From: Erythroxylum novogranatense
Taxonomy: Eukaryota; Streptophyta; Magnoliopsida; Malpighiales; Erythroxylaceae
Direction of reading: 5' to 3'
DNA length: 64,000 bases
NCBI GenBank assembly: GCA_029891385.1
Contig: CM057230.1
Location: forward strand, 51,377,414 to 51,441,413
In this document: positions 12,156 to 24,591 of the stretch, piece after piece
Position numbering within the stretch: the first letter of the stretch is position 1
How the letters are laid out: every line of letters starts with the position of its first letter
The notes under the pieces: model-generated
Seen by the model: only the letters and a program-made list of their open reading frames with translations
Told to the model about the DNA's origin: nothing
Database searches by the model: none
Program-made: the position numbers and the translations under genes

Positions 12156-12168
12156 TTTTCTTGTAGTG
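12156..12168 (-). repeat. CACTA right terminal inverted repeat
   Basis: TTTTCTTGTAGTG is the exact inverse of the left end. It is followed by AAC (12169-12171), the target duplication. Confidence 0.95.
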
Positions 12169-12171
12169 AAC

Positions 12172-13190
12172 TAATTCATACGTTCCTTTTCTCTAGCAAC
12201 AAAGCAAAATACTATCACTATCTATACCATTACCATTACTATCAACACAATCAATCACTACATAAGAATTATCATCTTACATTGGATAAATATAACTATC
12301 TCTGATATTATTGATTTTTATTTTTATTTTTTGTTTAATATCACAGTTTTACCTTTAAAAGGTATACTATATTTTGTGTTATAATTTTATCTACTTTTTC
12401 GCTCTTTTAAGGAGGTGGTGTTGCGTTACTTTTTGCACAAAATTTTTCTTTTTTTTTCCGATAGTCGTAAGAACTTAGTCCTAAGGCATTAGTATAACTG
12501 AATATATGTTACATTCGACCTATTCTTTAAATAAAAAATGAAAAGAAATATGTACTCAGCGTGTGTCGTTTGATTTGGTCATTTATTAGGGGGATAAATA
12601 ATTCAACTTTTCTTGATTGAATGAGAAATTGTTTGTTGTCTAAAACAAGGACGTGAAGATATCCACCTCTTTTTAAGTATTACAACTACAAGTGATATTC
12701 CTAATGAAAAGAAGTGAATTGGATGAGTATTTTTTTATAGGATCTCATGTTTATTGAAAAGTTAAAAGGCTAATAACATAATACTCAAAAATCAAAATTG
12801 TCTCCACTGTAGTCATCTAATGCAAAAACAACAGCGGCGGAAACGAGTTTGATTACTAGGTGTTAGCTGACTTGATCGATAACTGAAATTGAATCTCTCT
12901 CAGCTGTTTATCTTGGATTCTAAAGGAGGAAAGGACCATCAACTCAAGCCACAAGTTCTTTGTTAATTTCTATGTGCCTAACCTCATATGCGCCAAGAAG
13001 CAATCAAATCACATGTGGAAAGATGATTAGAGATCTAACCTTGGTTTCACCGAAAAATTTTGATATTTTAAGTGAAAGGTTCCCATATCTTCGCTGCTAT
13101 ATCACCATTAACTTAAACTATAGTTGTTGGAACTCGAATGAGAAACGACTTGGAAAATAATAATAAACTGCGAACCATAAAAATAGCCCA
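12172..13190. other. Intergenic DNA upstream of the hydrolase gene
   Basis: AT-rich sequence with no recognisable coding or transposon signature. Short open stretches here are not conserved in any way that can be judged. It joins the CACTA right end to the hydrolase promoter, so the transposon lies about 1.2 kb upstream of that start codon. Confidence 0.5.
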
Positions 13191-13197
13191 TAAGGAC

Positions 13198-13203
13198 CAC
13201 GTG
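13198..13203. promoter_or_regulatory. G-box CACGTG
   Basis: The palindromic CACGTG core lies 172 bp before the hydrolase start codon, in the context ACCACGTGCACATG. bZIP and bHLH factors bind this core in plant promoters. It is a six-base match, so chance cannot be excluded. Confidence 0.35.
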
Positions 13204-13295
13204 CACATGCACATTTAGTCTAGAGAAGACTAGCACTACAAAAGAGCAGCAAGTGGCATGTACAGCACTAGGACTAGGAGGAGGAGCCACCTGGT

Positions 13296-13314
13296 CCAAT
13301 ATTCAACTATAAAG
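13296..13314 (+). promoter_or_regulatory. Putative CCAAT and TATA boxes of the hydrolase gene
   Basis: CCAAT (13296-13300) is followed by TATAAAG (13308-13314), 61 bp before the ATG at 13375. Position and order fit a core promoter with a short 5' leader. Confidence 0.45.
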
Positions 13315-13374
13315 TCATTTTTTCTGTTGCTGACTTCATTTTGTGTGTCCCAACTCTGACACAGTCTCTTCTCC

Positions 13375-16300
13375 ATGGCTCTTTCTCTAACACAGGGATT
13401 CCGTCCACCTACCCTCTCCCTCTTTCACCGAGAATTTTACCCTCCGATCACTCTTCCTCGGAAGCAACAATTGCCCACTAGCCCACGACACAAAATGAAC
13501 CCAAAAATTTCAACATTTTTTAAGTTAGCGAGACCCCAAATCCTGTCTGTTTCTGCCAAGTTAGAGAAGAAGATAGAAGCTGTGAGTGATGAGTTGAATA
13601 GGATTGCCTCTCAGAACTTAGACCATGCGCCTGCCCGCAGACGAGTTCGATCGGCTTTCTCTGAGGTGCAACGTCAGCTTGATCATCCACTCTTCAAGGT
13701 TTAATTTGGTATTCGTTTGGACCGATTATGATCGGTGTAGTTGTTTGATGTGTTGAGTCATGTTTTATGTCAATTTCGTTTCTTGATGAAGTTGGTAGGG
13801 ATATGTTTGAAATTCTTTTGCCATTTTTGTTTTTGTTGGTGAACAGATGGCTCCTACTGGGATTAGGACAAAAGAGGTAAGCTCTGCTGCTTTGACACTA
13901 GAGTAGCTAGGTGCAATGAAAGAGTATCGTGAAACGTTTTGATGTCATTTGATTTTAACAATTTATTAAATTGTGTTTATTTCCTACATGAATATCTAGG
14001 CCCTGCTTGTTACGTTTATTTGGAATCAACTCCGGCCTCACTTAACCTTATTTTATTTTTAAGAAGAAAATGTTTAGTTAATTGTGATTAATACAGTTAA
14101 AGGGCGTATAGTCCAACACTCTTTATACATAAAAACGTAACATACACTGAGTCACTATGCAAAGGAGACGTGCGTTTGAGCGAAAATCTCGTTACCCGTC
14201 TAGCTCTTTATTCTTTCGAATGATACGCATGTTTTCTTTTAGAAATCCTATGACGTTCTTTTACTTTTACCAACGGGAAAATTCTGAGTTTATTAATAAA
14301 TATATTAAGCAAAGTAGTTCAAACGTATTTATTTTCTTCTTTGATAATAAAGACTATCTTGATTTCCTTGTAGTGATTATTGTGGATAGAACACGTAGTG
14401 TTTCTGGTGATTTACATTATTTGAAGCGATCAATATAATCATTTGTTTCATTTTTGAATTATGTTGTTGACTGAAGGGTGATTACATTCAGTTGCCGATG
14501 GAATTTTGAACTTGGTAACATGGTGTGGTGTTATCCTTGTTCTGCAGTGGTATGAATGGAACTCATTAGGTTCGGAAATATTTTGCAAAAGTTGGTTGCC
14601 TGAACCAGGAGTTCGTATTAAAGGTGCTTTGTGTTTTTGTCATGGATATGGTGATACTTGCACTTTCTTCTTTGAAGGTTGGTCTCTTTTTCTCTTCTCA
14701 TTGTTTTCAAATAACTTCACAGGTATGTCTTCATGTTTGCAATCTTCCAGGAATTGCAAAAAGGATTGCTTCATCTGGATTTGGCGTTTATGCCTTAGAT
14801 CATCCTGGTTTTGGTCTTTCTGAAGGACTACACGGTTATGTCCCAAGCTTCAATGGATTAGTAGACAATGTTATTGAACATTATAGAAAAATTAAAGGTT
14901 CAATATGTACCTTCCTTGAAATGACACTCATCAATTTTCTGGTGATCCTTTTTTATTGAACATGTTTTTCTGATTTGAGTTGCTATCTTGAATGGCAGAA
15001 AGACCTGAAGTGAAAGGATTACCGTTCTTCATGCTAGGCCAGTCTATGGGTGGAGCTGTTTCTTTAAAAGTTCTTTTAAGGGAACCGTATGCATGGGATG
15101 GCATAATCCTCGTAGCTCCTATGTGTAAAGTAAGCTCATGCTTGCTTATGTTATAGACATTATTTAACTTAATTAGCTTATCAAAAATTATTTTCATTCC
15201 TGCTTGCCAAGCTTTGAGTATGTGCACCATCCCCAAGCTGTGCATTTCTCAGTATTATTTCCCATCTCAAGATGCATTCCCAACTAACTTCCATACCAAT
15301 AAAGACTGCATATTTAGATAATTTGGTAGCTAGCTTGTTCATATGTCCATGCTTTCTCTCATTCCCAACTAAGTTACATACCAATGAAGACCTGCATATA
15401 TAATAATTTGGTGGCTAGCTTGTTCATATGTCCATGCTTTCTCTCGGAAGTGTTGGAGATTCATGACCTTGTCTCCACCATGCATAGATGAAAATGTCTT
15501 ATTATGTTTTTATCATGTATGGAAATTATGTATCCATCAAGTCTGTAGTGTAGGTTTTATGTCATTCTATTAACTTGAGTTAATGACATTGAGAATCTTT
15601 CATATCTGCTACTAACTAAATTTCAAGAATGAGTAATTTCTTGGAACTTTTGCTTTTAAACAAGCTTTTCACGCAAATTGACAATAAATGTAATCTTTCT
15701 CCCAAAGTAGATGTTGGAACATGTGGCATTCTTTGAAATACATTTTCTAAGAAGACCTCTGACTTTTGACTTTCCCCCCTTTGCTGGAAGAAATTTGATC
15801 CTTTTGATATTGTTTGGAAATTGAATTCTGGAATAAAATATTGGTATAGAATCTAATTTTATAATATAATTCTAGTTATCTGCATTACAATGTGGTTCAA
15901 TTGAACCCTTTAGACAGTTGGTTGCAGCCAACATTTATGAAAGTGAAATTCACGCGGTCAGCTGTTTAGTGCAGTGTAGATATTGGTAGTGTTTGTTGAT
16001 TTGGGGAATGAAAGCTGTAATCTCTTGGTTTTTTGTTTTATGCCATTGGGAGACTACATGCATCTGCTAAGATCTCTAACCTTGGGTTATTGCCAAGATT
16101 TCAGACGATGTATTGCCTCCACCAGCAGCTTTGAAGGTCTTAAATCTTTTGTCTAGGGTCATGCCAAAAGCAAAGCTCATCCCACAGAAGGATCTGGCAG
16201 AGCTAGCCTTTAGAGACTTAAAGAAAAGAGAAACGGTTTGTCCTCTGCCAGCTCTCTCTACTGCTACTTCATACGGAACTCATTGTACTACAAAAACTTA

Positions 16301-17227
16301 AAATCTTCTTTTCCTTGCACAATTAACCTCCTAACTTTTTTCATTTAGCATATTTGATGATGCTTAAGCCATTATGGTACTTGATACTGTCCAGTGACTC
16401 AATGTAACCATGGAAGCGATTTCTTCTCACACACTCTTTTTTGGTTTGAGGCGTAATTTTATGGCACAATCTCAATTTCTAAGATTAGGCTGCTCCTTAA
16501 ACTTGTGTTGATTTATAGTGATTACTGTTTTAAATAAAGAAGCTGTGAAACTACGTCAATGCATAGGAGACTTGTCTACTATTCAGCAGCAGAGCAGCCA
16601 ATTAGCTTATAATCCCACATAACTTCCACTCTTATACTTGTCTTATTCATTAACAATTGGCAACACAGCTTCTAGTGCTGACGCTAAATTGTTGTCTTGG
16701 GTTTGGAGTCATCTTAAATTCCAGGTTGTGCTGCCAAAGTTATGATGTGCATCCTTTAGACGTGAACTTTTGACATTCTTTGGTGAAATTGATATGAAGA
16801 CTAATGATATTTCAAAAAAAAAAAACTTTTCTGTTAGGCTCTGTACAATGTGATTTGCTACAATGATAACGTGAGAGTTAGGACTGCTGTTGAACTGATT
16901 CAGGCTACAAAAGATATTGAGGCACGAGTGGATGAGGTCTGACAAAACTCTGTTTATGCATTTCTCATTTCTCACAGAATTTAACTGATTGAAGAGGTTA
17001 TGCAGGTGTCTTCCCCATTACTTATTATTCACGGGGCTGCTGATAAAGTGACTGATCCGCAGGTGAGTAAGTTTCTGTACGAGAAAGCCTCCAGCAAAGA
17101 CAAAACGCTTAAGCTTTATGAAGATTGTTATCACAGCATTCTTGAAGGAGAACCTGGAGACATGGGCTTCACTGTCCTTGATGATATCGTTGCGTGGCTT
17201 GATTATCGATGCTCCTCGAAGAACTGA
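13375..17227 (+). CDS. MAGL: Monoacylglycerol lipase / caffeoylshikimate esterase-like alpha/beta hydrolase, 8 exons
   Basis: The coding sequence joins 13375-13698, 13847-13876, 14548-14677, 14751-14897, 14999-15129, 16098-16235, 16838-16936 and 17006-17227: 1,221 nt, 406 aa plus TGA. All introns are GT-AG and all phases agree. The fold is serine hydrolase (Hydrolase_4/MAGL). Oxyanion motif HGYG is at residues 150-153, nucleophile GQSMGG has Ser226, the acid is expected in HGAADKVTDP (Asp346 or Asp350), and the base is His376 in CYHSILEGEP. Residues 1 to about 105 form a Ser/Pro/basic extension resembling a plastid transit peptide. The conserved part begins at exon 2 (MAPTGIRTKE), itself a possible alternative start. 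Such enzymes hydrolyse monoacylglycerols, lysophospholipids or, in lignin synthesis, caffeoyl shikimate; the exact substrate cannot be set from sequence. It looks intact. Confidence 0.93.
15276..15445 (+). repeat. 85-bp tandem duplication in intron 5
   Basis: Two copies (15276-15360 and 15361-15445) begin ATTCCCAACTAA and end TCCATGCTTTCTCTC, with about eight differences between them. The duplication lies in the 968-bp fifth intron of the hydrolase gene and does not touch splice sites. Confidence 0.9.
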
Positions 17228-17410
17228 ACCTTCCAGATCCTTTTTTTTCCCCCCCTTCAATTTCACATGCTACAGAAGATAATCTTGAATCATCCAGTAG
17301 TTCTATTACGAAATATGCTTCCTTTCTGACATGATGACTGTAGTAGCACCTGTGGACAGGTCTTGCGTGAAAAAGTAGAGAGCATCTCACCAAAAACAAA
17401 CAAAAAAAGG

Positions 17411-17540
17411 TTTTTTGTTTTCAGTATTTTCTTAATTTAGCTAATAATAATAATAATAATATATTATTATTATTATTATTATTAAACCTTTTTTCAGTAT
17501 TTTCTTAATTTAGCTAATAATAATAATAATAATAATAATA

Positions 17541-17576
<36 letters not shown>

Positions 17577-17602
17577 TATTATTATTATTATTATTATTAT
17601 TA
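17411..17602. repeat. Duplicated (TAA)n/(TTA)n inverted microsatellite
   Basis: A 73-bp unit starting TCAGTATTTTCTTAATTTAG occurs at 17421 and again at 17494. Each copy runs into (TAA)n immediately followed by (TTA)n, so each can fold into a long AT-only hairpin. The second copy is expanded to about 90 bp of trinucleotide repeat. It lies about 190 bp downstream of the hydrolase stop codon. Confidence 0.9.
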
Positions 17603-18239
17603 GATAATTTATTTTATAATTAATTTAAAATTAAAATAAAATTTGATTATTATTTAATAAATATATTTCGATTTAAAATGTCTTAATATTTAAACGATTA
17701 AAATCAAGAAATTGAAAATTAAAAACACAAAAAACTGTCCTCAGATTTTAACTTGAGAAATCACTTATCTTTTTTATTTTCATAGTTTAAATCTATTCTG
17801 ATAGGTTTGTAGGCTTTATGTCGTTTAAGAAACAATTGAATTAGGTGTTTAAAAAAATTGCTTGAAGCGCAAATTTCAGCAACAATAATCAAGTATAGAC
17901 TTTGACACAGTGTATGATTTTTATTCTTCAAGGATCAATGTTGATTTAAGTAATTTGATTTGGTCTATGCATCTTTCAAAAATTGTTCTTTATATTTTTG
18001 GAAGGTAAACGAAGGACTAAGAAAAGTGGTTAGATCTACATAATTTTTGTATTAACAAATTTATACCATATGTGAATAATATTTTGTATAAAGAAAACGA
18101 TTTCACACTAAATGGGAAGCTTCTTGACCCTATTAACATGTGACTTTATGGAGAGCTTTCAATTGAATTTGAACCCAACATAATTATTCACTATAATCTT
18201 TAATACCCATACTTAAAAGTATACAAAATTGATCAATTT
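17603..18239. other. AT-rich intergenic spacer
   Basis: No coding, RNA or transposon signature is visible. It separates the hydrolase 3' region from the PIF/Harbinger remnant. Confidence 0.5.
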
Positions 18240-18869
18240 GGGATCGTTTGGTTTTATTTCTATTTTATGATTTTTATTTTTTCTATTTTAGGTCCCTAGT
18301 TTTTAATTAAAAAGAAAAACCTATTTACTTGAATTTTAATATAAAACTGAAAATAAAAACTTATTTGATTGATATTTGTAACAAAAATTAAAAACAAAAA
18401 CATATTTAGTTTTATCATCATGTTTTATTTTTAATTATAATTTTATGTTAATTATTTTTAATTAATTAATTCTCATTATGTTTAGAAATAAAATATATGC
18501 ATATTTATGTAGTTAGAGGAATTTGAACATGAATTGTATATAATATAATTCTATAAATTAAAAAATTATATTAAACCATTTTAAGAAATAAATGATGTTC
18601 ATTATATTATATTTCTTCAAAACAAAATAATACTATCATTTACAAAAGAAACATAACTCAATTAAAATAATATAATCATTCCACATTTTTCAAGCAATTT
18701 CATCTTATTTGAAGTTGTGTCGAATGATATTATACTATACTTGAAAACTTGCATCTTCATTTTCGCTTTCCTAATTTGTTATTCATTTTCAATACAATTG
18801 TTAAATATTTCATCACTTTATCTATATATTCTAATATAATTGTGTAAAATATAACAAGTAATAACGATA

Positions 18870-19850
18870 TATTTTCTTTATGTCATAACTCAACATATTT
18901 GAAGTATAGAGAATCTTGTTTTAAAACATCAAAACATCTTTCAATAACATTTCTTAATAAAGAATACTTATATTTAAACAATTTCTATGGACTGTGAGAT
19001 CTTCCTCTCCTATAATCTTGAAATTATATCTCTCACTTCAATATGGTGAAAAAATCGAAGCATATTGGTGTAACCTAAATCTACTAAGTAGAACTTACTT
19101 AACATATAAAGAACATAATATTAACAAAAGTTATTAAAAAGTAATCATAATTACTATATTTAAAATAATATAATACCTTGTGAAGACATAGGAAATTGAT
19201 TTGCTAGATTTGTTACTATTTCTAAAAGAACTCCGAGTTATTTGCAGTATCTTCTCATCTAATTTTACATATGTAAAACGCATATCAAATGAGCAATAAC
19301 ACATAATATTTTGGATTGAATCAATTTTTTATCCCATATGGTATTTGTTCATCGATCAAAACATGTTTATCAATATGTGTATTGTTTATTGCTCCTATAT
19401 AACCCCGAAAATAAAACTATACTATTAAAATAATTATTAATCATAAGGAAATAATTAAAATATTAATTAAATATATGAATGTACCTAAAAATATGGAAAG
19501 AATTTTGAATTATGTTGAATCTCCATAGGTGTTTGGTAAAGGATGCTAGGATAATGACTACTTTTACAAGATGATTAACTGCATATATGACTTTATGAAA
19601 CTACTTCAAAATTGTCCAAGTTGAATGTTGAAAGTGTTCTATATTAACTCTAGTTGTCTCATTATACCCTATAGTCGTCAAGAAAATTGTGACTTGTTAC
19701 TTCACAATCAAATGGCTTATTATCTTTAAGCCTCCTCAACTCATCATCTCATCACATAAGCTTAAAAAGATTATTTTGCACATTCTTAAGTTTTCATAAA
19801 TTCTTGTAAGATTTCCATTTAAAAGTTCTAATACCCAATCATAACATGAT
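18870..19850 (-). pseudogene. PIF/Harbinger DDE transposase remnant
   Basis: Minus-strand translation gives, in order: TRIYENLRMCKIIFLSLCDE (about 19815-19755), ETTRVNIEHFQHSTW (near 19660), GAINNTHIDKHVLIDEQIPY (19397-19340), YYLVDLGYTNMLRFFHHIEV (about 19085-19030) and LRNVIERCFDVLK (about 18955-18915). These are the blocks of the DDE_Tnp_4 domain. The first acidic residue, normally in GAIDGTH, is changed to Asn here. Several stops and frameshifts are present. It is clearly the same family as 26269-26787 plus 38637-38930. Confidence 0.8.
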
Positions 19851-20179
19851 AGAGCAAAAGTTCATCATAGCTGCTTTTGTAAATGAAATATTTGTTATAT
19901 CCCCTAGCTAAAGAAATAATGATTAACTTCATCAGTTTATCATTAGAATCTGATCAGGAATCTATGCATCTACAATACCAACAATGAATAATTAATAAAA
20001 CATGCAGTTAAAAGTTTAATCAAATATAGACAAAATATTCATACAAAAGATAGACTTAACATTAAGTCAAACATTCATACAAAACACAAACTTAAAATGT
20101 TCAAACTATAGAATAGTTCTTAACATAGCAGTATCAAATTAGTAAGAATTTGATATGCAATAATATGAAAATATAACTA

Positions 20180-21170
20180 AAGTGACACAATCGAATCCAA
20201 CTTCCTTGCATCTACAATCTTCATAAAAATATTCCTATAAATTACAGAATCAAGTAAAGCTTTCATGACTTCATATTGCACACCTTCAACACAAACATTT
20301 CATCATTATATTATACTCTTGATTAATTAATAAGGCTCCAGATATATTATCTGTAGTGGATAATGTTGTAATTGGTTTTTTCTCAAGTAAATCATTCTTC
20401 CTTTTTTATTGTTCACCAAGTATAACCAAGACCTCTTTTATAATGTTAAAATGTGTCTTTTTTGCCTTCTTATTCTTAGGAGATATCTTTCTCTTAGATG
20501 GAGAACTTATAACTTGATCTACTTTTCATTATAGAAACAATTTTCGTTAATCATCAATTATATGTTCCTCTTCTATACTAGTTGATGGAGATTTAGTTAA
20601 TGAATATGCATATAATCCAAATGTATTAGTATCTCAAAAATATGACACAACTTTGAAAACTCCTTACATCTTTTTTCTTGAATTTGTGAGTTATTTTATA
20701 CACCTATAGTGATGAAAAGGAAACACAAGAATAAATATTATATAATATGATATATTGATAAAACAAAGATATATTTTACCTTAAATAGGTTTTCCCAATT
20801 CATTTATAGCATTAACTTCACCAATAAAGGAGTTATAACCGATTCTTGTTTCTTTGAATAATTTTTTGCAATTCTTCAATCTAGCTCTTAATTTATCATA
20901 CTTATTCTTTAATTGAATACCAACATACACTTTATTGATTTTGTTTAAAGACCTACCCTAATATTCTTTCAACCAGATTTGAAAAAGGTAGTAGTTGTTC
21001 AATTTATTTTCTTCCTTTCTTCAACCATCAATGAGAGTATATACATCTCTATGCTATCATTCTTTACCCCATCCTTTTCATTTATTTCCACACAATCATT
21101 AAAATTGTTCAAAGCTTGATTACTAAATGTAATTACATATAAGTGACATCAATTACAACAATTTTCATAA
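20180..21170 (-). pseudogene. PIF/Harbinger Myb/SANT-like accessory protein remnant
   Basis: Minus-strand blocks match the plus-strand homologue at 25227-26191. These are KDGVKNDSIEMYILSLMVEE, a lysine-rich patch around a PSKRKISPKNKKAKKTHFN-like region near 20470, and GVQYEVMKALLDSVIYRNIF (about 20300-20240). In PIF/Harbinger elements this protein accompanies the transposase and helps it bind or enter the nucleus. Frames are broken throughout. Confidence 0.7.
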
Positions 21171-21199
21171 ATAATTAATTGCTAAACATGGTTCAAAAT

Positions 21200-23375
21200 T
21201 AATAACTAAATAACTATACACAATAGTAAAAAAAATATCAAAAGTATGGAGTCTAATATAATCTCCTTCTTGAAAAAAAAATCAACCATTGTTATGGAGT
21301 TAATACATTTAAATTAAGTTTTATGCTTTTCAAATTTCCCTAACGGGAACCTTGGCTTGCCAAATTTTAATAACATCTGTTAATGTTTTTATAGGTTCAT
21401 GTACTGCTTAGAGAAATTTTTTAAAAATCAACCTTTGAATTAGTGGATGAACCTATATACATTTGAATAAAAAATCATATTGTTATGAAGCAGAATTCAT
21501 ATTTTCATTCATCAAATGAAAAAGGATGATTAAATTCTAATCCAAATCAATAATTGTATAATGTAAAAAGCATAACTTATTATTAATAGGAAAGAACATA
21601 ATGAACTTTCATCAACCTGGTTTTCATTGGTCAACATCTACTAAACTAGAATATTTGATACGATCGATACAAGTTTACAACACTACCTAATAAAGTTATG
21701 GTGTTTGTGAGCCATGTTTCACCTTCAAATTTTCTTATAAAGATGAATGGATGAGAGAACATTAGTCTTTCAAATATAACCACTTAAGACTTGAATCATG
21801 TGCAAACCTATATACATATGTACTTATTATGACACTTAAGTGCCATTGAATTAATTCAATGAGTAATTATTCTACGTGTTGAATTACACAAAAAAGTTAC
21901 ATAACCTATAACTCATAAGCCAAGTTAATCAGAGCCCAATCTTAACTCAGAATTGTCAAATTAGTTTAAGTACAAGCAAAATGAGATAATATAAACTTGG
22001 CCCTCATGATAAACCTTAACAATCTAAAAAACCTATACACTTTTACTACATATAGACGACTTTCTCAAAAAATATAACATAAGAATCAGTTTTCTAGTAG
22101 CATTGTACAAAACATAGGACTCGCAAATCTCCTATGCATATTTGAAATACTGACCAAAGCTACAAATTAGAACTTATACATGAAACATAGCAAGTGAACT
22201 TAGTGTACATAGTTGTGTAAGAAATAAAGCAACAGATACAACGCCTAATTTGGGACACAACCTATACTACTAAAGAACAGACTAATTTGGTAAGAAGTTG
22301 TTTCTAAGGGTGAACTCATAATTGGAAGGATTGACATTTGTGTTTGTTGAAGTAGTTAATTATCTAATGAAAAAGGTTTCATCGAATAATCACTTGTCAA
22401 AAGAGGAAAACCACGTGGTTGTTCTAAGCAACGAACTTGTGAGGACAAATTGATTAAAACAATGAAATATTATAAGAGTTTGTTCAACCACAATTTATAA
22501 AGGAGTTTAAGGAGAAAGTGAACAAGTTCAGATTCCTTAAAATGACACATGATTTTCTTACTGTCTACTTATAGTGTTTATATGTTCAAGTTGTGTGTAA
22601 AATACACAATGGCGACTAGAAGGTATAATACTAATATTAGCTTACAAACCCACTGATGCCAATGAAATGTTAGACTTGAACCTAACAAAACATTTTTACG
22701 TCCATTCTCTGTACAATGTTGTGGAATGATTAACTCCATACCACAAAACTGGTTTTTTTTACTCACTGTGGCAGTCTTGTATGCTTTCACTATTTATGCC
22801 TATAAACTTATAAATAGTATGAACCACTACGCACCTCCATGTCAAGTTTAAACAAATGAAGAAACGTTTACAAGTGTTTTAGAAACCAATCTTTTCATAT
22901 ATCAATATGATTATCATAACCAACTATTACAAACGTCTTATAAGTACTGAACTTATATCGTAAGTTGTGCCTACTTCTTTATATGACAATTTTACATATA
23001 TCATTTTAACTTTTAAGCAAGATTCATCCTTCTTATGTGATCATCAACCAACAACCTTGTTTTTAAATGCCTCACAACCCTTGTGGTGTTAGACTCTCAT
23101 ACCCTTATAATAAAACTATATAAGTACTAAATATTAATGGCAATAATAAGAATGAAAGAGATACAACAAAATGCCAACCTTTATTACTTCCCTCAAAGTA
23201 TACAAAGGATGTTCTCTTACATTCAACAACAATCATAAGAACAATACAAGAAAGAGAGAGAAGAGATAAGTTATCAACCTAAGAGAGAAGAGGATAACAA
23301 AGAAGTAGAAAAGACAGAAGAGACGAGATTTTCCAAAGAGGTTTAAATAGGAATGAAAACTTGTGAAATATTAAC
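21200..23375. other. AT-rich DNA without recognisable genes
   Basis: No convincing protein family or RNA signal is present. Short open reading stretches (for example on the minus strand near 22580-22790) show no motif. A purine-rich stretch at 23240-23340 (repeated AAGAGAGA) is low-complexity. Confidence 0.5.
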
Positions 23376-24500
23376 GGGCTGTTTGTTTTCGTTGCTTTTT
23401 AGGTTTTTGTAAATTCATAAATGACTCTTAAAATCATGTTTGGTTAAAAACGTTTGTATATTTCATTTTTTAAATAAAAAATGACAACTATTTTATGAAA
23501 ACATAAAAATAATGCTTTCGTAATATTTGAAACAAGTTTCCATCTATTTTAAAATATTTTTTCACAAAACATTCTCTCCTCTACCGACTTCGTCTTTTGT
23601 GTCTTCACCCAATATCTCCAGGTATGTTTTCATATCTATCTATTGCTTTTACGATTTCTCTTGTCTCTCTTGTCTACAACATCAGAACCATCATACTTCT
23701 TACTGACTATCAATGCTACTTTCTTGTTTTCTCTTTGTGTTACGCTGAGCTAAGTATATTGTTGATAATAGGATCAGTCACATTAGTTTGGAAGTAAAAA
23801 ACAAAATAGAAAAACTAGGCGTAATAGAGGAGAGATATGAATCAACACCAGAACCGTGAAAAGGAAGAGAGATATGAAGAAAATAATAGTACTATAGATG
23901 TAGACATACTTACTAAAAGCAACATGTAGAACTTCTGATTTGAACATAAGTTTCTACATTTTTTGTAATGATAAAGAAGATGATTCACTTTCATTCTTCC
24001 TCTAAACAATAATTTTTCTAACTAGAATGAGTTTTCATGCGATGTGTTTCAATTGTTTAGTTTTTGCTTTACCTCCTTTGCTAAACGTAACGATAACTTC
24101 ATCTTTTTATGGCAAACTAATTCTTTATAAAGAACTAACGCAGAACACAACCATGAAACAACGTTATTAAAACTAAAGGCTATAGCTATTTTCTTAATCC
24201 TCACGTCATTTCAAAGCAGAGACAACTATAACTGTTTTCTTTTTACCCAAGTCTTTGTAGCTGTTTTGTTCTTAGACTTGACGTCGTTCTTTCTCCTTGT
24301 CCTCACGTCTTTATAGTTATTTTCTTCTCATCCTCGTGTCTTTAATGTAGCATAGAGTATAGCACAAGTGGCTTTATAGCTATTCTTGTCTTCGCGTCAT
24401 TTATTGTGGCATGTGGAGGCATTTAATGGAGGCTTTATCCCTTACAAAAGTGAAGACACTATTGTCTTCACGTCATTTATTGGGAAGCCTTGTCTTCAAG

Positions 24501-24591
24501 GTAGCTTATAAGTGTGGAGAATTGAAAGATTAAATGCATTTGTATGGTAGCTTATAAGCGTGGAGAACTGAAACATTAAATGCATTTGTAC
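24501..24591 (+). repeat. 46-bp tandem duplication
   Basis: GTAGCTTATAAGYGTGGAGA begins at 24501 and 24547. The two copies differ at about three positions. It lies in the 5' non-coding part of the plus-strand PIF element. Confidence 0.9.

Larger units (their letters stand above)
496..12168 (-). mobile_element. CACTA (En/Spm) DNA transposon, complete but degenerate
   Basis: The element starts CACTACAAGAAAA (496-508) and ends with its exact reverse complement TTTTCTTGTAGTG (12156-12168). A 3-bp target duplication AAC flanks it at 493-495 and 12169-12171, which is the diagnostic CACTA structure. Both subterminal regions are packed with short CCGACGGAA/TTCCGTCGG motifs in both orientations, the presumed binding sites of the element's DNA-binding protein. 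Inside, on the minus strand, lie a TNP2-like transposase and a Transposase_24-type second gene, both broken. Length is about 11.7 kb, of which about 2.8 kb is a later solo LTR (8157-10987). It may still be mobilisable by an intact relative because its ends look undamaged; that is inference. Confidence 0.95.
18240..21200 (-). mobile_element. Degenerate PIF/Harbinger element (minus strand)
   Basis: The left edge is GGGATCGTTTGGTTTTATTT at 18240, matching the inverted end of the plus-strand PIF element (GGGCCGTTTGTTTCTG, reverse strand of 39345-39360). Inside are a DDE transposase remnant (18870-19850) and a Myb/SANT-like accessory gene remnant (20180-21170), both on the minus strand and both colinear with the plus-strand copy. 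The right terminus was not found; it may be lost or unrecognisably mutated. Confidence 0.75.

Noticed and set aside
14157..14438. 93-codon open frame inside the hydrolase gene
   Set aside because: It lies wholly within intron 2, between well-supported GT and AG sites, and has no recognisable domain.
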